DNA of 64,000 nt. Origin: Prosthecodimorpha hirschii (GTDB lineage Bacteria; Pseudomonadota; Alphaproteobacteria; Rhizobiales; Ancalomicrobiaceae). The position numbers were made by a program, and so were the translations under genes. The notes below the pieces were generated by a model that saw only the letters and a list, made by a program, of their open reading frames with translations, searched no databases and was not told the DNA's origin. The stretch is from assembly GCF_001305515.1 (NCBI RefSeq), contig NZ_LJYW01000001.1, positions 1,725,550 through 1,789,549 on the forward strand, read 5' to 3'. This document shows positions 44,193-52,437 of this stretch, piece after piece (within the stretch, counting starts at the first letter, position 1; each line of letters starts with the position of its first letter).

Positions 44193-44927
44193 GTGACGGC
44201 GGCAGCACCCGACATCAAGGCGCTCGGCCCGGCGATCCGGTTCGCCGATGCGATTCTGCGCCCGATCGGCCGCATGGACGTCGATGCGCTGGCCATCGCC
44301 CCATTGCCCGGCTCTGACATCCGCGCCCTGTCGTCTCATCCGGCCTTCGCCGCGCCGATCAACCGGGCGGTCCGCGAGCGGTTGCGGCTGACCGGCAATC
44401 CGGTCTCGCGGGCGACCGTCGATCGCCTGATGACCCAGCCGAAGAGCCGGCTCGCCCTGCTCTTCGCCACCGAGCGTGCGATCGAGGTCGACCGGGCATC
44501 CATGATCCTGGCCGCGACGGTGCTGCACAAGCGGATCGCCGGCATGCTTCTGAAAAGCGACCGGATCGCGGCCCAGAAGGCGCTCGGCAGCGACGCCTTC
44601 GCGGTCGCGGTTCACGAGGCGCCGTTCATGCATGCGAGCCTCGCCGAACTCGACCGGCTGCCGGCCGAGTCCGACATCCTGACCACGCCGCCGGATGCCG
44701 CGCAGGGGCGGGTCGACGCGGTCAACCGCTTCGGCCTGCATGTGGCGCTGAACTATGTCGAGGCCGTCGAGCCCGAGATCCTGCCCTTCGTGCTGGCCCG
44801 GCTGCATGCCGACGCCGCACCGGCCGGCCGGCGCGACGCCGTCGCCGCGCTGCAGCCCGGTCATGTCGACCACATCGTGAAACTCATGCGCCGGAGGCTG
44901 CCGTCATGGTCGGCTATTATCGGCTGA
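44193..44927 (+). CDS. sctK: Probable SctK (T3SS sorting platform accessory)
   Basis: 244 aa from GTG 44193 (GAGG 8-9 nt upstream). Helical, soluble, without recognisable catalytic motifs. Position between sctJ and sctL is where SctK (YscK/MxiK) is encoded in Ysc-type operons, and length fits. The segment ALNYVEAVEPEILPFVLARLHADAAP is the best conserved-looking part. The family is poorly conserved, so the call is by synteny. Overlaps sctL by 22 nt. Confidence 0.62.
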   Translation: MTAAAPDIKALGPAIRFADAILRPIGRMDVDALAIAPLPGSDIRALSSHPAFAAPINRAVRERLRLTGNPVSRATVDRLMTQPKSRLALLFATERAIEVDRASMILAATVLHKRIAGMLLKSDRIAAQKALGSDAFAVAVHEAPFMHASLAELDRLPAESDILTTPPDAAQGRVDAVNRFGLHVALNYVEAVEPEILPFVLARLHADAAPAGRRDAVAALQPGHVDHIVKLMRRRLPSWSAIIG

Positions 44928-45559
44928 AAGAACTCGGCTTTCGTCTGTCCGCCGGCGCCCATGTGCTGCGCGGAGGCGAGGTCGAGCCGCTCGACGCCGC
45001 CACTGCACTTCTGAAGGCCGCCGAGCAGGAAGCCGAGCGCATCCGCCAGGAAGCGCGCGACGCCTATGCGGCCGAGAAGATCCGCGGCTTCGAGGAAGGC
45101 CTCGAACAGGCCCGCATGCAGGCGGTCGGTCGCATCGTGGAGGAAAGCCGCGTCCTCGACGACGCGCTGCGCGACATCGACCGCGACCTGACCAATCTCG
45201 TCATCCATGCGGTGCGCAAGCTGGTCGACGGCTTCTCCGACCAGGACAAGGCGGAGGCCATGGTGCGGGCCGCGCTGAAGCAGATGCGGCGGGAAAAGCG
45301 CATCCAGCTCTCGCTCGCCCCCAGCCAGATCGAGCATTTCCGCCGCTCGATCGGCGACATCAAGGCGGGCTTCCCCGAGATCGACCTGATCGACGTGGTC
45401 GAGGATCCCTCGCTCGATCCGCCGCGCATCATCGTGGAATCGCCGGTCGGCCGCGTCGACGGTCATTTCGCCCAGCGGCTCGACGAGCTTGAGGCGATCC
45501 TGCGCCGCAGCGCGGTCGTGATCGCCGAGGAGGATGCCGCGGAGGGGGCGCATCGATGA
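44906..45559 (+). CDS. sctL: T3SS ATPase regulator SctL (YscL/HrpE, FliH family)
   Basis: 217 aa. A charged coiled coil ([40 protein letters not shown]) leads to a C-terminal alpha/beta domain ([40 protein letters not shown]) characteristic of HrpE/YscL/FliH. It forms spokes tethering the ATPase to the sorting platform. ATGA overlap with sctN. Confidence 0.92.
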   Translation: MVGYYRLKELGFRLSAGAHVLRGGEVEPLDAATALLKAAEQEAERIRQEARDAYAAEKIRGFEEGLEQARMQAVGRIVEESRVLDDALRDIDRDLTNLVIHAVRKLVDGFSDQDKAEAMVRAALKQMRREKRIQLSLAPSQIEHFRRSIGDIKAGFPEIDLIDVVEDPSLDPPRIIVESPVGRVDGHFAQRLDELEAILRRSAVVIAEEDAAEGAHR

Positions 45560-46935
45560 ACGACCTGCCCCGCCCCGGTCGCGGCCCCGAGCGCGAGCGC
45601 AAGAACCGCATCCGCGCGGCGCTGAAGCGCATGCCGGCGGCGCTGGACGAACGCGTCGGCGAGTTCCGCCCGTTCGGCCTGACCGGCCGGGTGCGCAAGG
45701 TGGTCGGCACGATCATCCATGCCTCCGTCCCGGAGATCCAGGTCGGCGAGATCGTCGAACTCTACACCCGCCAGACCGGCGCCCGCCTGATGGCCGAATG
45801 CGTCGGCTTTCTCGACGACCAGGCCCTGCTGTCGCCGATCGGCGAGACCCAGGGCGTGTCGCCGAAGACCGAGGTGCGCCTGACCGGGCGCGTCCAGTCG
45901 GTCGCCGTCGGCCCCGGCCTGATGGGCCGCGTCATCGACGGGCTCGGCAATTTCGTCGACGGTCTCGACCGCCCCTTCGAACCCGAGACGCATTACCCGG
46001 TCTACCAGAACCCGCCGGACCCGATGAAGCGGCGGGTGATCGACGAGCCGATCTCCATGGGCGTGCGCGCGATCGACGCCATGCTGACGGTCGGCGAAGG
46101 CCAACGCCTGGGCATTTTCGCGGCGGCCGGCGGCGGCAAGTCGACGCTCCTCTCCATGCTGGTCAAGGGCGCCGCCGTCGACGTGACCGTGATGGCGCTG
46201 ATCGGCGAGCGCGGCCGCGAGGTGCGCGAGTTCATCGAGCACGATCTCGGCCCGGAAGGCATGGCCAAGTCGATCATCGTGGTGGCGACCTCCGACAAGA
46301 GCTCGATGGAGCGCGCCAAGGCGGCCTTCATCGCGACCGCGATCGCCGAATATTTCCGCGACAAGAACCAGCGCGTCCTGTTCCTGATGGATTCGGTGAC
46401 CCGCTTCGCCCGCGCGCTGCGCGAGATCGGCCTCGCCGCCGGCGAGCCGCCGACCCGGCGCGGCTTCCCGCCCTCGGTCTTCGCCAACCTGCCCAAGCTG
46501 ATGGAGCGGGTCGGCATGAACGACAAGGGCTCGATCACCGCCATGTACACGGTGCTGGTCGAAGGCGACGACATGAACGAGCCCGTCGCCGACGAGACGC
46601 GCTCGATCCTGGACGGCCACATCATCCTGTCGCGCAAGCTCGCCGCCGGCGGCCACTATCCGGCCATCGACGTGCTGACCTCGAAGAGCCGCGTGATGGA
46701 CAAGGTGGTGCCGAAGGAGCACGTCCTGATGGCCCGCAAGGTGCTGTCCTGGCTCGCCACCTATGCCGACGTGGAACTGCTCGTGAAGGTCGGCGAATAC
46801 AAGAAGGGCAGCGACGCCGATTCCGACATGGCGATCGCCAAGTACAAGCCGATCAACCAGTTCCTGCAGCAGCGCACCGACGAGTTCGACGCCTTTCAGA
46901 CCACGCTCGACAAGCTGAAGGCGCTCACCCGATGA
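45556..46935 (+). CDS. sctN: T3SS ATPase SctN (YscN/HrcN)
   Basis: 459 aa. Walker A AAGGGKST ends at Thr197 with Lys195; Walker B is [22 protein letters not shown] and SALP-type region follow as in F1-beta-like T3SS ATPases. The N-terminal beta-barrel ([17 protein letters not shown]) and the C-terminal helical domain ([20 protein letters not shown]) are complete. It unfolds substrates and releases them from chaperones at the cytoplasmic face. Confidence 0.96.
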   Translation: MNDLPRPGRGPERERKNRIRAALKRMPAALDERVGEFRPFGLTGRVRKVVGTIIHASVPEIQVGEIVELYTRQTGARLMAECVGFLDDQALLSPIGETQGVSPKTEVRLTGRVQSVAVGPGLMGRVIDGLGNFVDGLDRPFEPETHYPVYQNPPDPMKRRVIDEPISMGVRAIDAMLTVGEGQRLGIFAAAGGGKSTLLSMLVKGAAVDVTVMALIGERGREVREFIEHDLGPEGMAKSIIVVATSDKSSMERAKAAFIATAIAEYFRDKNQRVLFLMDSVTRFARALREIGLAAGEPPTRRGFPPSVFANLPKLMERVGMNDKGSITAMYTVLVEGDDMNEPVADETRSILDGHIILSRKLAAGGHYPAIDVLTSKSRVMDKVVPKEHVLMARKVLSWLATYADVELLVKVGEYKKGSDADSDMAIAKYKPINQFLQQRTDEFDAFQTTLDKLKALTR

Positions 46936-47411
46936 TCGGCCAGCTGAAGACCCTGCTGCGCGTCAAGCAGCTGAAAGAAGATCAGGCGCTGCGCAATATG
47001 CAGAAGAAGCGCCAGGATCTCCGCGACGCGCAGATCGCCGTGGACGAGCGCCGCGGCGTGATGGAGGAAAGCCGGCGCACCCTGCGCGCCCGCGAGGATG
47101 CCATCTATCAGGAGATCATCGGCACCCGCACCAATGTCGACGGCATCAAGGAAACCAAGGGCAAGGTCCTGCGGCTCGAGGCCGAGCATCAGATCCTGGT
47201 CGACGATGTCGAACGTGCCCGCCACGTCATGATGCGGATCGAGAAGGAACTGCAGGAAGCGACCAACATCTACAACAAATGCGTCAAGGACCGTGACAAG
47301 TACCAGATCCTGACCACCGAGGTCGGCGCGACCATCGCGGCGGAACTGGGACTGGCCGAGGAGAACGAGATCGAGGATCTGTTCTCGCGCAAGAGGGAGC
47401 AACCGGCATGA
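46932..47411 (+). CDS. sctO: T3SS stalk protein SctO (YscO/FliJ-like)
   Basis: 159 aa, almost wholly alpha-helical coiled coil ([40 protein letters not shown]), the form of FliJ/YscO central stalks that sit in the ATPase hexamer and activate the gate. Position between sctN and sctP and ATGA overlaps on both sides support the call. Confidence 0.88.
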   Translation: MIGQLKTLLRVKQLKEDQALRNMQKKRQDLRDAQIAVDERRGVMEESRRTLRAREDAIYQEIIGTRTNVDGIKETKGKVLRLEAEHQILVDDVERARHVMMRIEKELQEATNIYNKCVKDRDKYQILTTEVGATIAAELGLAEENEIEDLFSRKREQPA

Positions 47412-48157
47412 GCGAGATCGCCAATTCCGGACGGGGGCCCTTCGACCAGGCCCGCGAAGGCCTGCAGCAGGGCCTCGATTCCCGCACGCGCGCCGGCGCG
47501 GACGCCAATGCGCGCATGAACACCGGCGGCGACCGGCGCCTGTCCGACCGCCTCGCCATGGCCGATCGCGCCAAGGCCTTCGGCGCCCGCATGGCCGCGA
47601 CCCGGCGGCCCGGCGACGCGGAGGCCGAGACGCGCGATCCGGCACCGAAGACCGACGACGCCGCGCGCGTGCTGGCGACGGCGCAGTGGTCCGGCGGCCT
47701 GACCGGCCCGCCCCCTGACCCGCTTGCTCTCGCGGTTCCTGAATTCCAGTCCGAGGCCGGGCGCCGCGCCGCCGAGGCCGGCGCCATGGCCGAGACCGTG
47801 TCGGCCCGTATCGAATCGGCGCTGGCGGCCGATCTCGGCCGCCGCCCGGGCGATCCGATCGCCCTGCGTCTGCAGATGGCCGATGCCGGCTGGGCCGCCG
47901 TGGCGCCGGCGGGTCTGCGCGAGCTGCAGGTCTCGATCACCCCGACCAGCCTCGACATCCTGCTCGTCCGCGCCGGCCACGAGATCGACCTCGCCCCGGC
48001 CGCCGCCGAACTGGCCGCCGCGCTGGCCCGCCGCTTCGAGGGCCGCCGGGTGACCATCCGCGAGAGCGTCGTCGCCGACCGGGACGAGGCGATCGCGGAC
48101 GGCAGCGGCCTGTCCGCCTTTTCGAGCCTTTTCGCCGGCGGGAGCGCGCGCGCATGA
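47408..48157 (+). CDS. sctP: T3SS needle-length/substrate-switch protein SctP (YscP/HpaP-like)
   Basis: 249 aa. Disordered, charged N-terminal half, followed by a compact C-terminal domain resembling the FliK/YscP T3S4 or HpaP domain (ALRLQMADAGWAAVAPAGLR; ELQVSITPTSLDILLVRAGH). Place between sctO and sctQ is invariant for this function. No long ruler repeats are seen, so a short needle may be specified (inference). Confidence 0.78.
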   Translation: MSEIANSGRGPFDQAREGLQQGLDSRTRAGADANARMNTGGDRRLSDRLAMADRAKAFGARMAATRRPGDAEAETRDPAPKTDDAARVLATAQWSGGLTGPPPDPLALAVPEFQSEAGRRAAEAGAMAETVSARIESALAADLGRRPGDPIALRLQMADAGWAAVAPAGLRELQVSITPTSLDILLVRAGHEIDLAPAAAELAAALARRFEGRRVTIRESVVADRDEAIADGSGLSAFSSLFAGGSARA

Positions 48158-49188
48158 CCCAGGCCTTCCTGCCTCCCGAACTCGGCATGAAGCTCGACGA
48201 GGCCAAGCTCTGGACCGCCATCCTGAGCTATGCCGGCGAGCCGATCCGCCTCGGTCCGGCCAATGCCTCGCTGACCTTCGAACTGGCCGAGCGCCCGGCA
48301 CCGGCCGGCGCGGCGCTGATCGTCGAGGGCGCGGACAGCGCCAAGGCCTTGATCTCGCTGACCAGCTTCCCGTTCAAGGCGCTGTTCAATTCCGACCTGC
48401 AGCCGGCCGAACTGTTCGACCTGCCCGACGGGCTGCGCGGCGCCATCCTGGAAGGCATCGTGGCGATGATCGCCGGCGCGCTGCCGGCACACCGCGCCGG
48501 TGCCCTGCGGCTGGCCGGCACCGGATCGGTCGGCGGCCTGTCCGACCGCCCGGAGATGAAGCGGCTGCGCTGGTTCGCCGTCAGCCTGCGCGGCCTCGCG
48601 CCCGAGCCGATCACCTTCGATTTCGGCGTCGATCCGGTCGTGCTCGGCCGCGCCCTTGGCTCCGGCAGCTTCGCGGCGCGGGCCGCCTGGTCCGATCTGA
48701 AGACCCGGCTGACCGCGGAGGTCTCGCTGGCGCTCGGCGCCATCGACCTACCGGTCGTCGAGGCCCGGGCCCTGCGTCCCGGCGATTTCGTCGTGCTGGC
48801 CGAGACCGTCGGCCGCACCGCCGTCCTTCACGCCGGCGATCTGGCCATCGACCTGAAGGCCGAGAACGGCCGCTGGACGGTGGTCGCCCGCCGCACCGAG
48901 CGCCGCTGGCGCGCCGAAACCCGTTCCGGAGCCTCGCGCATGTCCGACCAACCCACCGCCGGCGGACTGACCGTCGCGCTCGATTTCGACCTCGGCCGCA
49001 CCACGGTTCCGATCGCCGATCTGGAATCCTGGCAGCCCGGCGCCATCGTCGCCCTCGATCTGCCGGCCCCCAAGGAAGGGATTGAGATCACCGTCCGGGC
49101 CAATGGCGAGGTGATCGGCACGGGCGATCTGGTCCGGCTCGACGACCGCGTCGCCGTCCGGCTGACCCGGCTCAACCTGTCCCGGTAG
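48154..49188 (+). CDS. sctQ: T3SS sorting platform protein SctQ (YscQ/HrcQ, FliM/FliN-like)
   Basis: 344 aa. N-terminal domain plus two SPOA-type domains. The first SPOA covers about residues 175-250 (AEVSLALGAIDLPVVEARAL). The second covers ~268-344 (LTVALDFDLGRTTVPIADLE, then EITVRANGEVIGTGDLVRLD). It forms pods at the cytoplasmic face that sort substrates. An internal in-frame start at 48940 with a good ribosome site probably yields a separate SctQ-C product. Confidence 0.92.
   Translation: MTQAFLPPELGMKLDEAKLWTAILSYAGEPIRLGPANASLTFELAERPAPAGAALIVEGADSAKALISLTSFPFKALFNSDLQPAELFDLPDGLRGAILEGIVAMIAGALPAHRAGALRLAGTGSVGGLSDRPEMKRLRWFAVSLRGLAPEPITFDFGVDPVVLGRALGSGSFAARAAWSDLKTRLTAEVSLALGAIDLPVVEARALRPGDFVVLAETVGRTAVLHAGDLAIDLKAENGRWTVVARRTERRWRAETRSGASRMSDQPTAGGLTVALDFDLGRTTVPIADLESWQPGAIVALDLPAPKEGIEITVRANGEVIGTGDLVRLDDRVAVRLTRLNLSR
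48940..49188 (+). CDS. Internal translation product SctQ-C (FliN-like)
   Basis: An ATG in the sctQ frame at 48940 is preceded by GGAG at 48928-48931 with an ideal 8-nt gap. It would give an 82-aa protein, MSDQPTAGG... through the second SPOA domain. Internal starts that make such a domain are documented for YscQ, Spa33 and SsaQ. Predicted from sequence only. Confidence 0.65.
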   Translation: MSDQPTAGGLTVALDFDLGRTTVPIADLESWQPGAIVALDLPAPKEGIEITVRANGEVIGTGDLVRLDDRVAVRLTRLNLSR

Positions 49189-49280
49189 GCCGGACCGGTC
49201 GCTTACCCGACACCCCTTCGGCGCCGTGCGGTCCATCGGACGGCGCTCCGCTCCCGAGACCACCCGCGACGAGGCCGTTC

Positions 49281-49922
49281 GTGACGGATCCGCTGAATCT
49301 GATCATCGTACTGGCGCTGGCCGCGCTGGTGCCTTTCCTGGCCGTGGTGGCGACCGCGTTCATCAAGCTTTCGGTCGTGTTCCTGCTCGTGCGCAACGCG
49401 CTCGGCGTGCAGTCGATCCCGCCCAACATGGCCATGAACGCGCTGGCGATCATCCTCGCCGGCTACATCATGACGCCGGTGATCGTGGAGACCTACGACA
49501 TCCTGTCGGCCGGCCAGTATTCGATCAATTCGGCCGAGGGCATGCGCCGCGCCTATGAGGACGGCAAGGGGCCGCTGGTCGGCTTCCTCAAGAAGCATGC
49601 CGCCGAGCGCGAGAAGCTGTTCTTCATGGAGGCGGCCAAGTCGCTCTGGCCGCAGAAGCTGGTCGACCGGATCGATCAGGACTCGCTCGTCATCGTGCTC
49701 CCGGCCTTCACGGTCAGCCAGTTGCGCGAGGCCTTCGAGATCGGCTTCCTGCTCTACCTGCCCTTCATCGCCATCGACCTGATCGTCTCCAACATCCTGC
49801 TCGCCATGGGCATGATGATGGTGTCGCCGCTGACCATCTCGCTGCCGTTCAAGCTGTTCCTGTTCGTGATGGTGGACGGTTGGTCGCGGCTGATCCTCGG
49901 CCTCGTGAAGACCTACATCTGA
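49281..49922 (+). CDS. sctR: T3SS export apparatus protein SctR
   Basis: 213 aa from GTG 49281. FliP-family signatures are clear: FLAVVATAFIKLSVVFLLVRNALGVQ, then QLREAFEIGFLLYLPFIAID and VSPLTISLPFKLFLFVMVDG. Four hydrophobic helices. It forms the core of the R5S4T1 export gate. sctS follows 10 bp later. Confidence 0.95.
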   Translation: MTDPLNLIIVLALAALVPFLAVVATAFIKLSVVFLLVRNALGVQSIPPNMAMNALAIILAGYIMTPVIVETYDILSAGQYSINSAEGMRRAYEDGKGPLVGFLKKHAAEREKLFFMEAAKSLWPQKLVDRIDQDSLVIVLPAFTVSQLREAFEIGFLLYLPFIAIDLIVSNILLAMGMMMVSPLTISLPFKLFLFVMVDGWSRLILGLVKTYI

Positions 49923-49932
49923 GGGACGAACC

Positions 49933-50199
49933 ATGACCCCTGCCACGGCCCTGCATGAAGTCACCGAGGCCATGATGCTGGTCATGCTCCTCTCGATGCC
50001 GCCGATCGCGGTCGCCTCCTTCGTCGGCATCCTGGTCAGCCTGATCCAGGCCCTGACCCAGATCCAGGAACAGACCCTGTCCTTCGCCATCAAGCTGATC
50101 GCGGTCGCGATCACCATTGCGGGCATGTCGGGCTTTCTGGGCGCGGAGATCCTGAACTTCACGCTGAAGCTCTTCAACGACTTCCCGAACCTGACCTGA
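49933..50199 (+). CDS. sctS: T3SS export apparatus protein SctS
   Basis: 88 aa, two transmembrane helices, typical FliQ-family text (EAMMLVMLLSMPPIAVASFV; SLIQALTQIQEQTLSFAIKL). Length exactly as expected. Confidence 0.95.
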   Translation: MTPATALHEVTEAMMLVMLLSMPPIAVASFVGILVSLIQALTQIQEQTLSFAIKLIAVAITIAGMSGFLGAEILNFTLKLFNDFPNLT

Positions 50200-50206
50200 C
50201 GCCCCA

Positions 50207-51055
50207 ATGGATGTGCTCCGCTCGCTCTGGTCGATCTACGATCAGGAGATCATCGCGCTCCTGCTGACCTGGCCGCGCATCCACGGCTTCCTGGCGACGT
50301 CGCAGATCTTCACCGCGACCTCGGTGCCGCGCCTGTCGCGCACCGCGACCGTGTTCGTGCTCTGCCTGCCGGTCCTGCCGGTGAATTTCGACTATGCGCT
50401 GGCGATCGAGCGAACGCCGCCGGTCTTTGCGCTGCATTTCGCCAAGGAATACGTCATCGGCTTCCTGCTCGGCTATCTGGTCGGCTGGATCTTCTGGGTG
50501 GTGCAGTCCGCCGGCGCCTTCATCGACAACCAGCGCGGCGCCGCCATCGCCTCCAGCGTGGACCCGCTGCACGGCCACGAGACCAGCCCGATCGGCAACA
50601 TGTTCAGCCAGGTCTTCCTGACCTATCTGTTCATCACCGGGGCCGTGCTGCCGATCTTCGGGCTGCTCTATGCCTCCTACGGCGCCTGGCCGGCGGACCG
50701 CACCGTCCCGCTGATCTCCGACCAGTTCCCGAAGATGCTGCTGCTGATGTTCGATCACGCCTTCCGGCTGATGTTCGTGCTGGCGGCGCCGATCATCGCG
50801 ATCATGTTCATGGCCGAATTCGCGCTCGCCATGGTCAGTCGCTTCGCACCGCAGATCCAGGTCTTCATCCTGGCCATGCCGATCAAGAGCGCCTTGGCGA
50901 TCTTCGTGCTGATCTTCTACTTCAGCATCCTGATGCCCTACTCGGCCAAGCAGATGCTGACCATTCCGGGAATGGCCGATACGTTCTACAATATGCTGAA
51001 GGCCGGCGAGAAGATCCGCCAGCTGCAGCCTCCGGGAGGCACGGTACGGCCATGA
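50207..51055 (+). CDS. sctT: T3SS export apparatus protein SctT
   Basis: 282 aa, about six transmembrane helices with FliR-family features (FALHFAKEYVIGFLLGYLVG; QSAGAFIDNQRGAAIASSVD). Third component of the gate core. ATGA overlap with sctU. Confidence 0.94.
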   Translation: MDVLRSLWSIYDQEIIALLLTWPRIHGFLATSQIFTATSVPRLSRTATVFVLCLPVLPVNFDYALAIERTPPVFALHFAKEYVIGFLLGYLVGWIFWVVQSAGAFIDNQRGAAIASSVDPLHGHETSPIGNMFSQVFLTYLFITGAVLPIFGLLYASYGAWPADRTVPLISDQFPKMLLLMFDHAFRLMFVLAAPIIAIMFMAEFALAMVSRFAPQIQVFILAMPIKSALAIFVLIFYFSILMPYSAKQMLTIPGMADTFYNMLKAGEKIRQLQPPGGTVRP

Positions 51056-52185
51056 GCGAAGGCGGCGAAAAAACCGAACTGCCGACACCCAAGAAGGTGC
51101 GCGACGCGCGCGCCAAGGGTCAGGTCGCCCGCAGCCAGGAGGTGGTCACGACCATCTCGCTCCTGTCGGTGATCGCCTATCTGTGGGCGACCTCGCAGTC
51201 GACCAACATGCGCCTGATCGCCTTGATGAACGACATCGCGCAGCTGTCCACCGGCGACTTCCGCACCAACGCCTATAACGGCATTTCGATCGCCTTCTCG
51301 GAAGGCGTCAGCATCATGATGCCGGTGCTCGGCGTCGCCATCTTCTCGGCCATTGCGGCCAACTACATGCAGTTCGGCAGCATCTTCGCGCTCGAGAACC
51401 TGACGCCCAAGCTGGACAAGATCAGTCCGGCCCAGGGCTTCAAGAAAATCTTCTCGATGAAGAACCTGATCGAGAACCTGAAGTCGGTCGCCAAGATCAT
51501 CTTCCTGTCGATCCTGCTCTATTTCGTCGTGCGCGATTCCATGGGCGCCTTCCTGACCGCCCTGCCCTGCGGCCTGACCTGCCTCGCCTCCGTCGCCAGC
51601 CTCTATATGGGCAAGCTGTTGGCCTACACGGCCTTCGCCCTGATCGTGGTCGCCCTGATCGACTTCGCCTATCAGCGCCACACCTATACCAAGAGCCTGA
51701 TGATGTCGAAGGACGAGGTGAAGCGCGAATACAAGGAAAGCGAAGGCGATCCCCACATCAAGGGCCACCGCAAGCAGCTCGCCATGGAACTGATCATGGG
51801 CGACGGCGGCCACCAGGCGCGCAAGTCGAGCGCGGTCGTGATCAACCCGACCCATTTCGCCGTCTGCATCGCCTACCGGCCGGACGAACTTCCGCTGCCG
51901 ATGATCGTCGCCAAGGGCCGCAACCTGCAGGCCCACTACCTGCGCACCGAGGCCGAACAGGCCGGCGTGCCGATCTTCCGCAACGTGCCGCTGGCGCGCG
52001 CGCTGTTCGCCGATTGCGATCCGGGCGAGTTCGTGCCGGACGAACTGTTCGATGCCATCGCCGAGGTGCTGGCCTGGGTCGAGCGCAACAAGGATACGCT
52101 CTACAAGGGGCCCCTGCCCCACGGCGTCATCGACATGGAAGCCGGCGACCACCGCGTCACCGAGGGCGTCGCACACCGGATGTGA
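51052..52185 (+). CDS. sctU: T3SS autoprotease switch protein SctU
   Basis: 377 aa. N-terminal GEKTELPTPKKVRDARAKGQ, four membrane helices, then the cytoplasmic domain with the autocleavage motif NPTH at residues 265-268 (VVINPTHFAVCIAY). Cleavage between N265 and P266 permits the switch from needle to translocator/effector export. The C-terminal tail ends ~110 residues after the motif. Last gene of the sctI-sctU operon. Confidence 0.96.
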   Translation: MSEGGEKTELPTPKKVRDARAKGQVARSQEVVTTISLLSVIAYLWATSQSTNMRLIALMNDIAQLSTGDFRTNAYNGISIAFSEGVSIMMPVLGVAIFSAIAANYMQFGSIFALENLTPKLDKISPAQGFKKIFSMKNLIENLKSVAKIIFLSILLYFVVRDSMGAFLTALPCGLTCLASVASLYMGKLLAYTAFALIVVALIDFAYQRHTYTKSLMMSKDEVKREYKESEGDPHIKGHRKQLAMELIMGDGGHQARKSSAVVINPTHFAVCIAYRPDELPLPMIVAKGRNLQAHYLRTEAEQAGVPIFRNVPLARALFADCDPGEFVPDELFDAIAEVLAWVERNKDTLYKGPLPHGVIDMEAGDHRVTEGVAHRM

Positions 52186-52320
52186 CGGAAGGTCCCGGTT
52201 CAGGCGGAGCCCGGAGAGACGGTGGGCCACGCCGACGGCGCGGAGTGCCCCTCCAGGGGGGCGATCGCGACCCGTCCCGCCGGGGTGGCGCCTTCGACGG
52301 TCGGAACCGGCTCTCATACC

Positions 52321-52352
52321 AACGGCCCAGGATGCTGACGCATCGGGCCGTT
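52321..52352. terminator. Hairpin 1 in sctU/sctD convergent gap
   Basis: AACGGCCC...GGGCCGTT encloses GATGC-TGAC-GCATC, giving a long interrupted stem. First of three consecutive hairpins between the convergent sctU and sctD genes. Confidence 0.6.
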
Positions 52353-52359
52353 GAGGCAA

Positions 52360-52400
52360 CGCGAATTTCTCATAGGCGTCAGAGGCATGAGAAATTCGCG
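52360..52400. terminator. Hairpin 2: perfect 14-bp inverted repeat
   Basis: CGCGAATTTCTCAT at 52360-52373 is exactly mirrored at 52387-52400, loop 13 nt. Unusually A/T-rich for the window. Confidence 0.65.
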
Positions 52401-52406
52401 TATAGA

Positions 52407-52437
52407 ATACCGACGATCATTCCATGACCGTCGGTAT
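52407..52437. terminator. Hairpin 3 overlapping the sctD stop codon
   Basis: ATACCGACG...CGTCGGTAT with an inner TCAT-TCC-ATGA stem. Probably a bidirectional terminator together with hairpins 1 and 2. Confidence 0.6.

Noticed and set aside
37113-52185. Flagellar export genes instead of T3SS
   Set aside because: A secretin, SctJ lipoprotein, SctW, needle, translocators and SycD chaperones are present, and no flagellin, hook or rod genes are seen.
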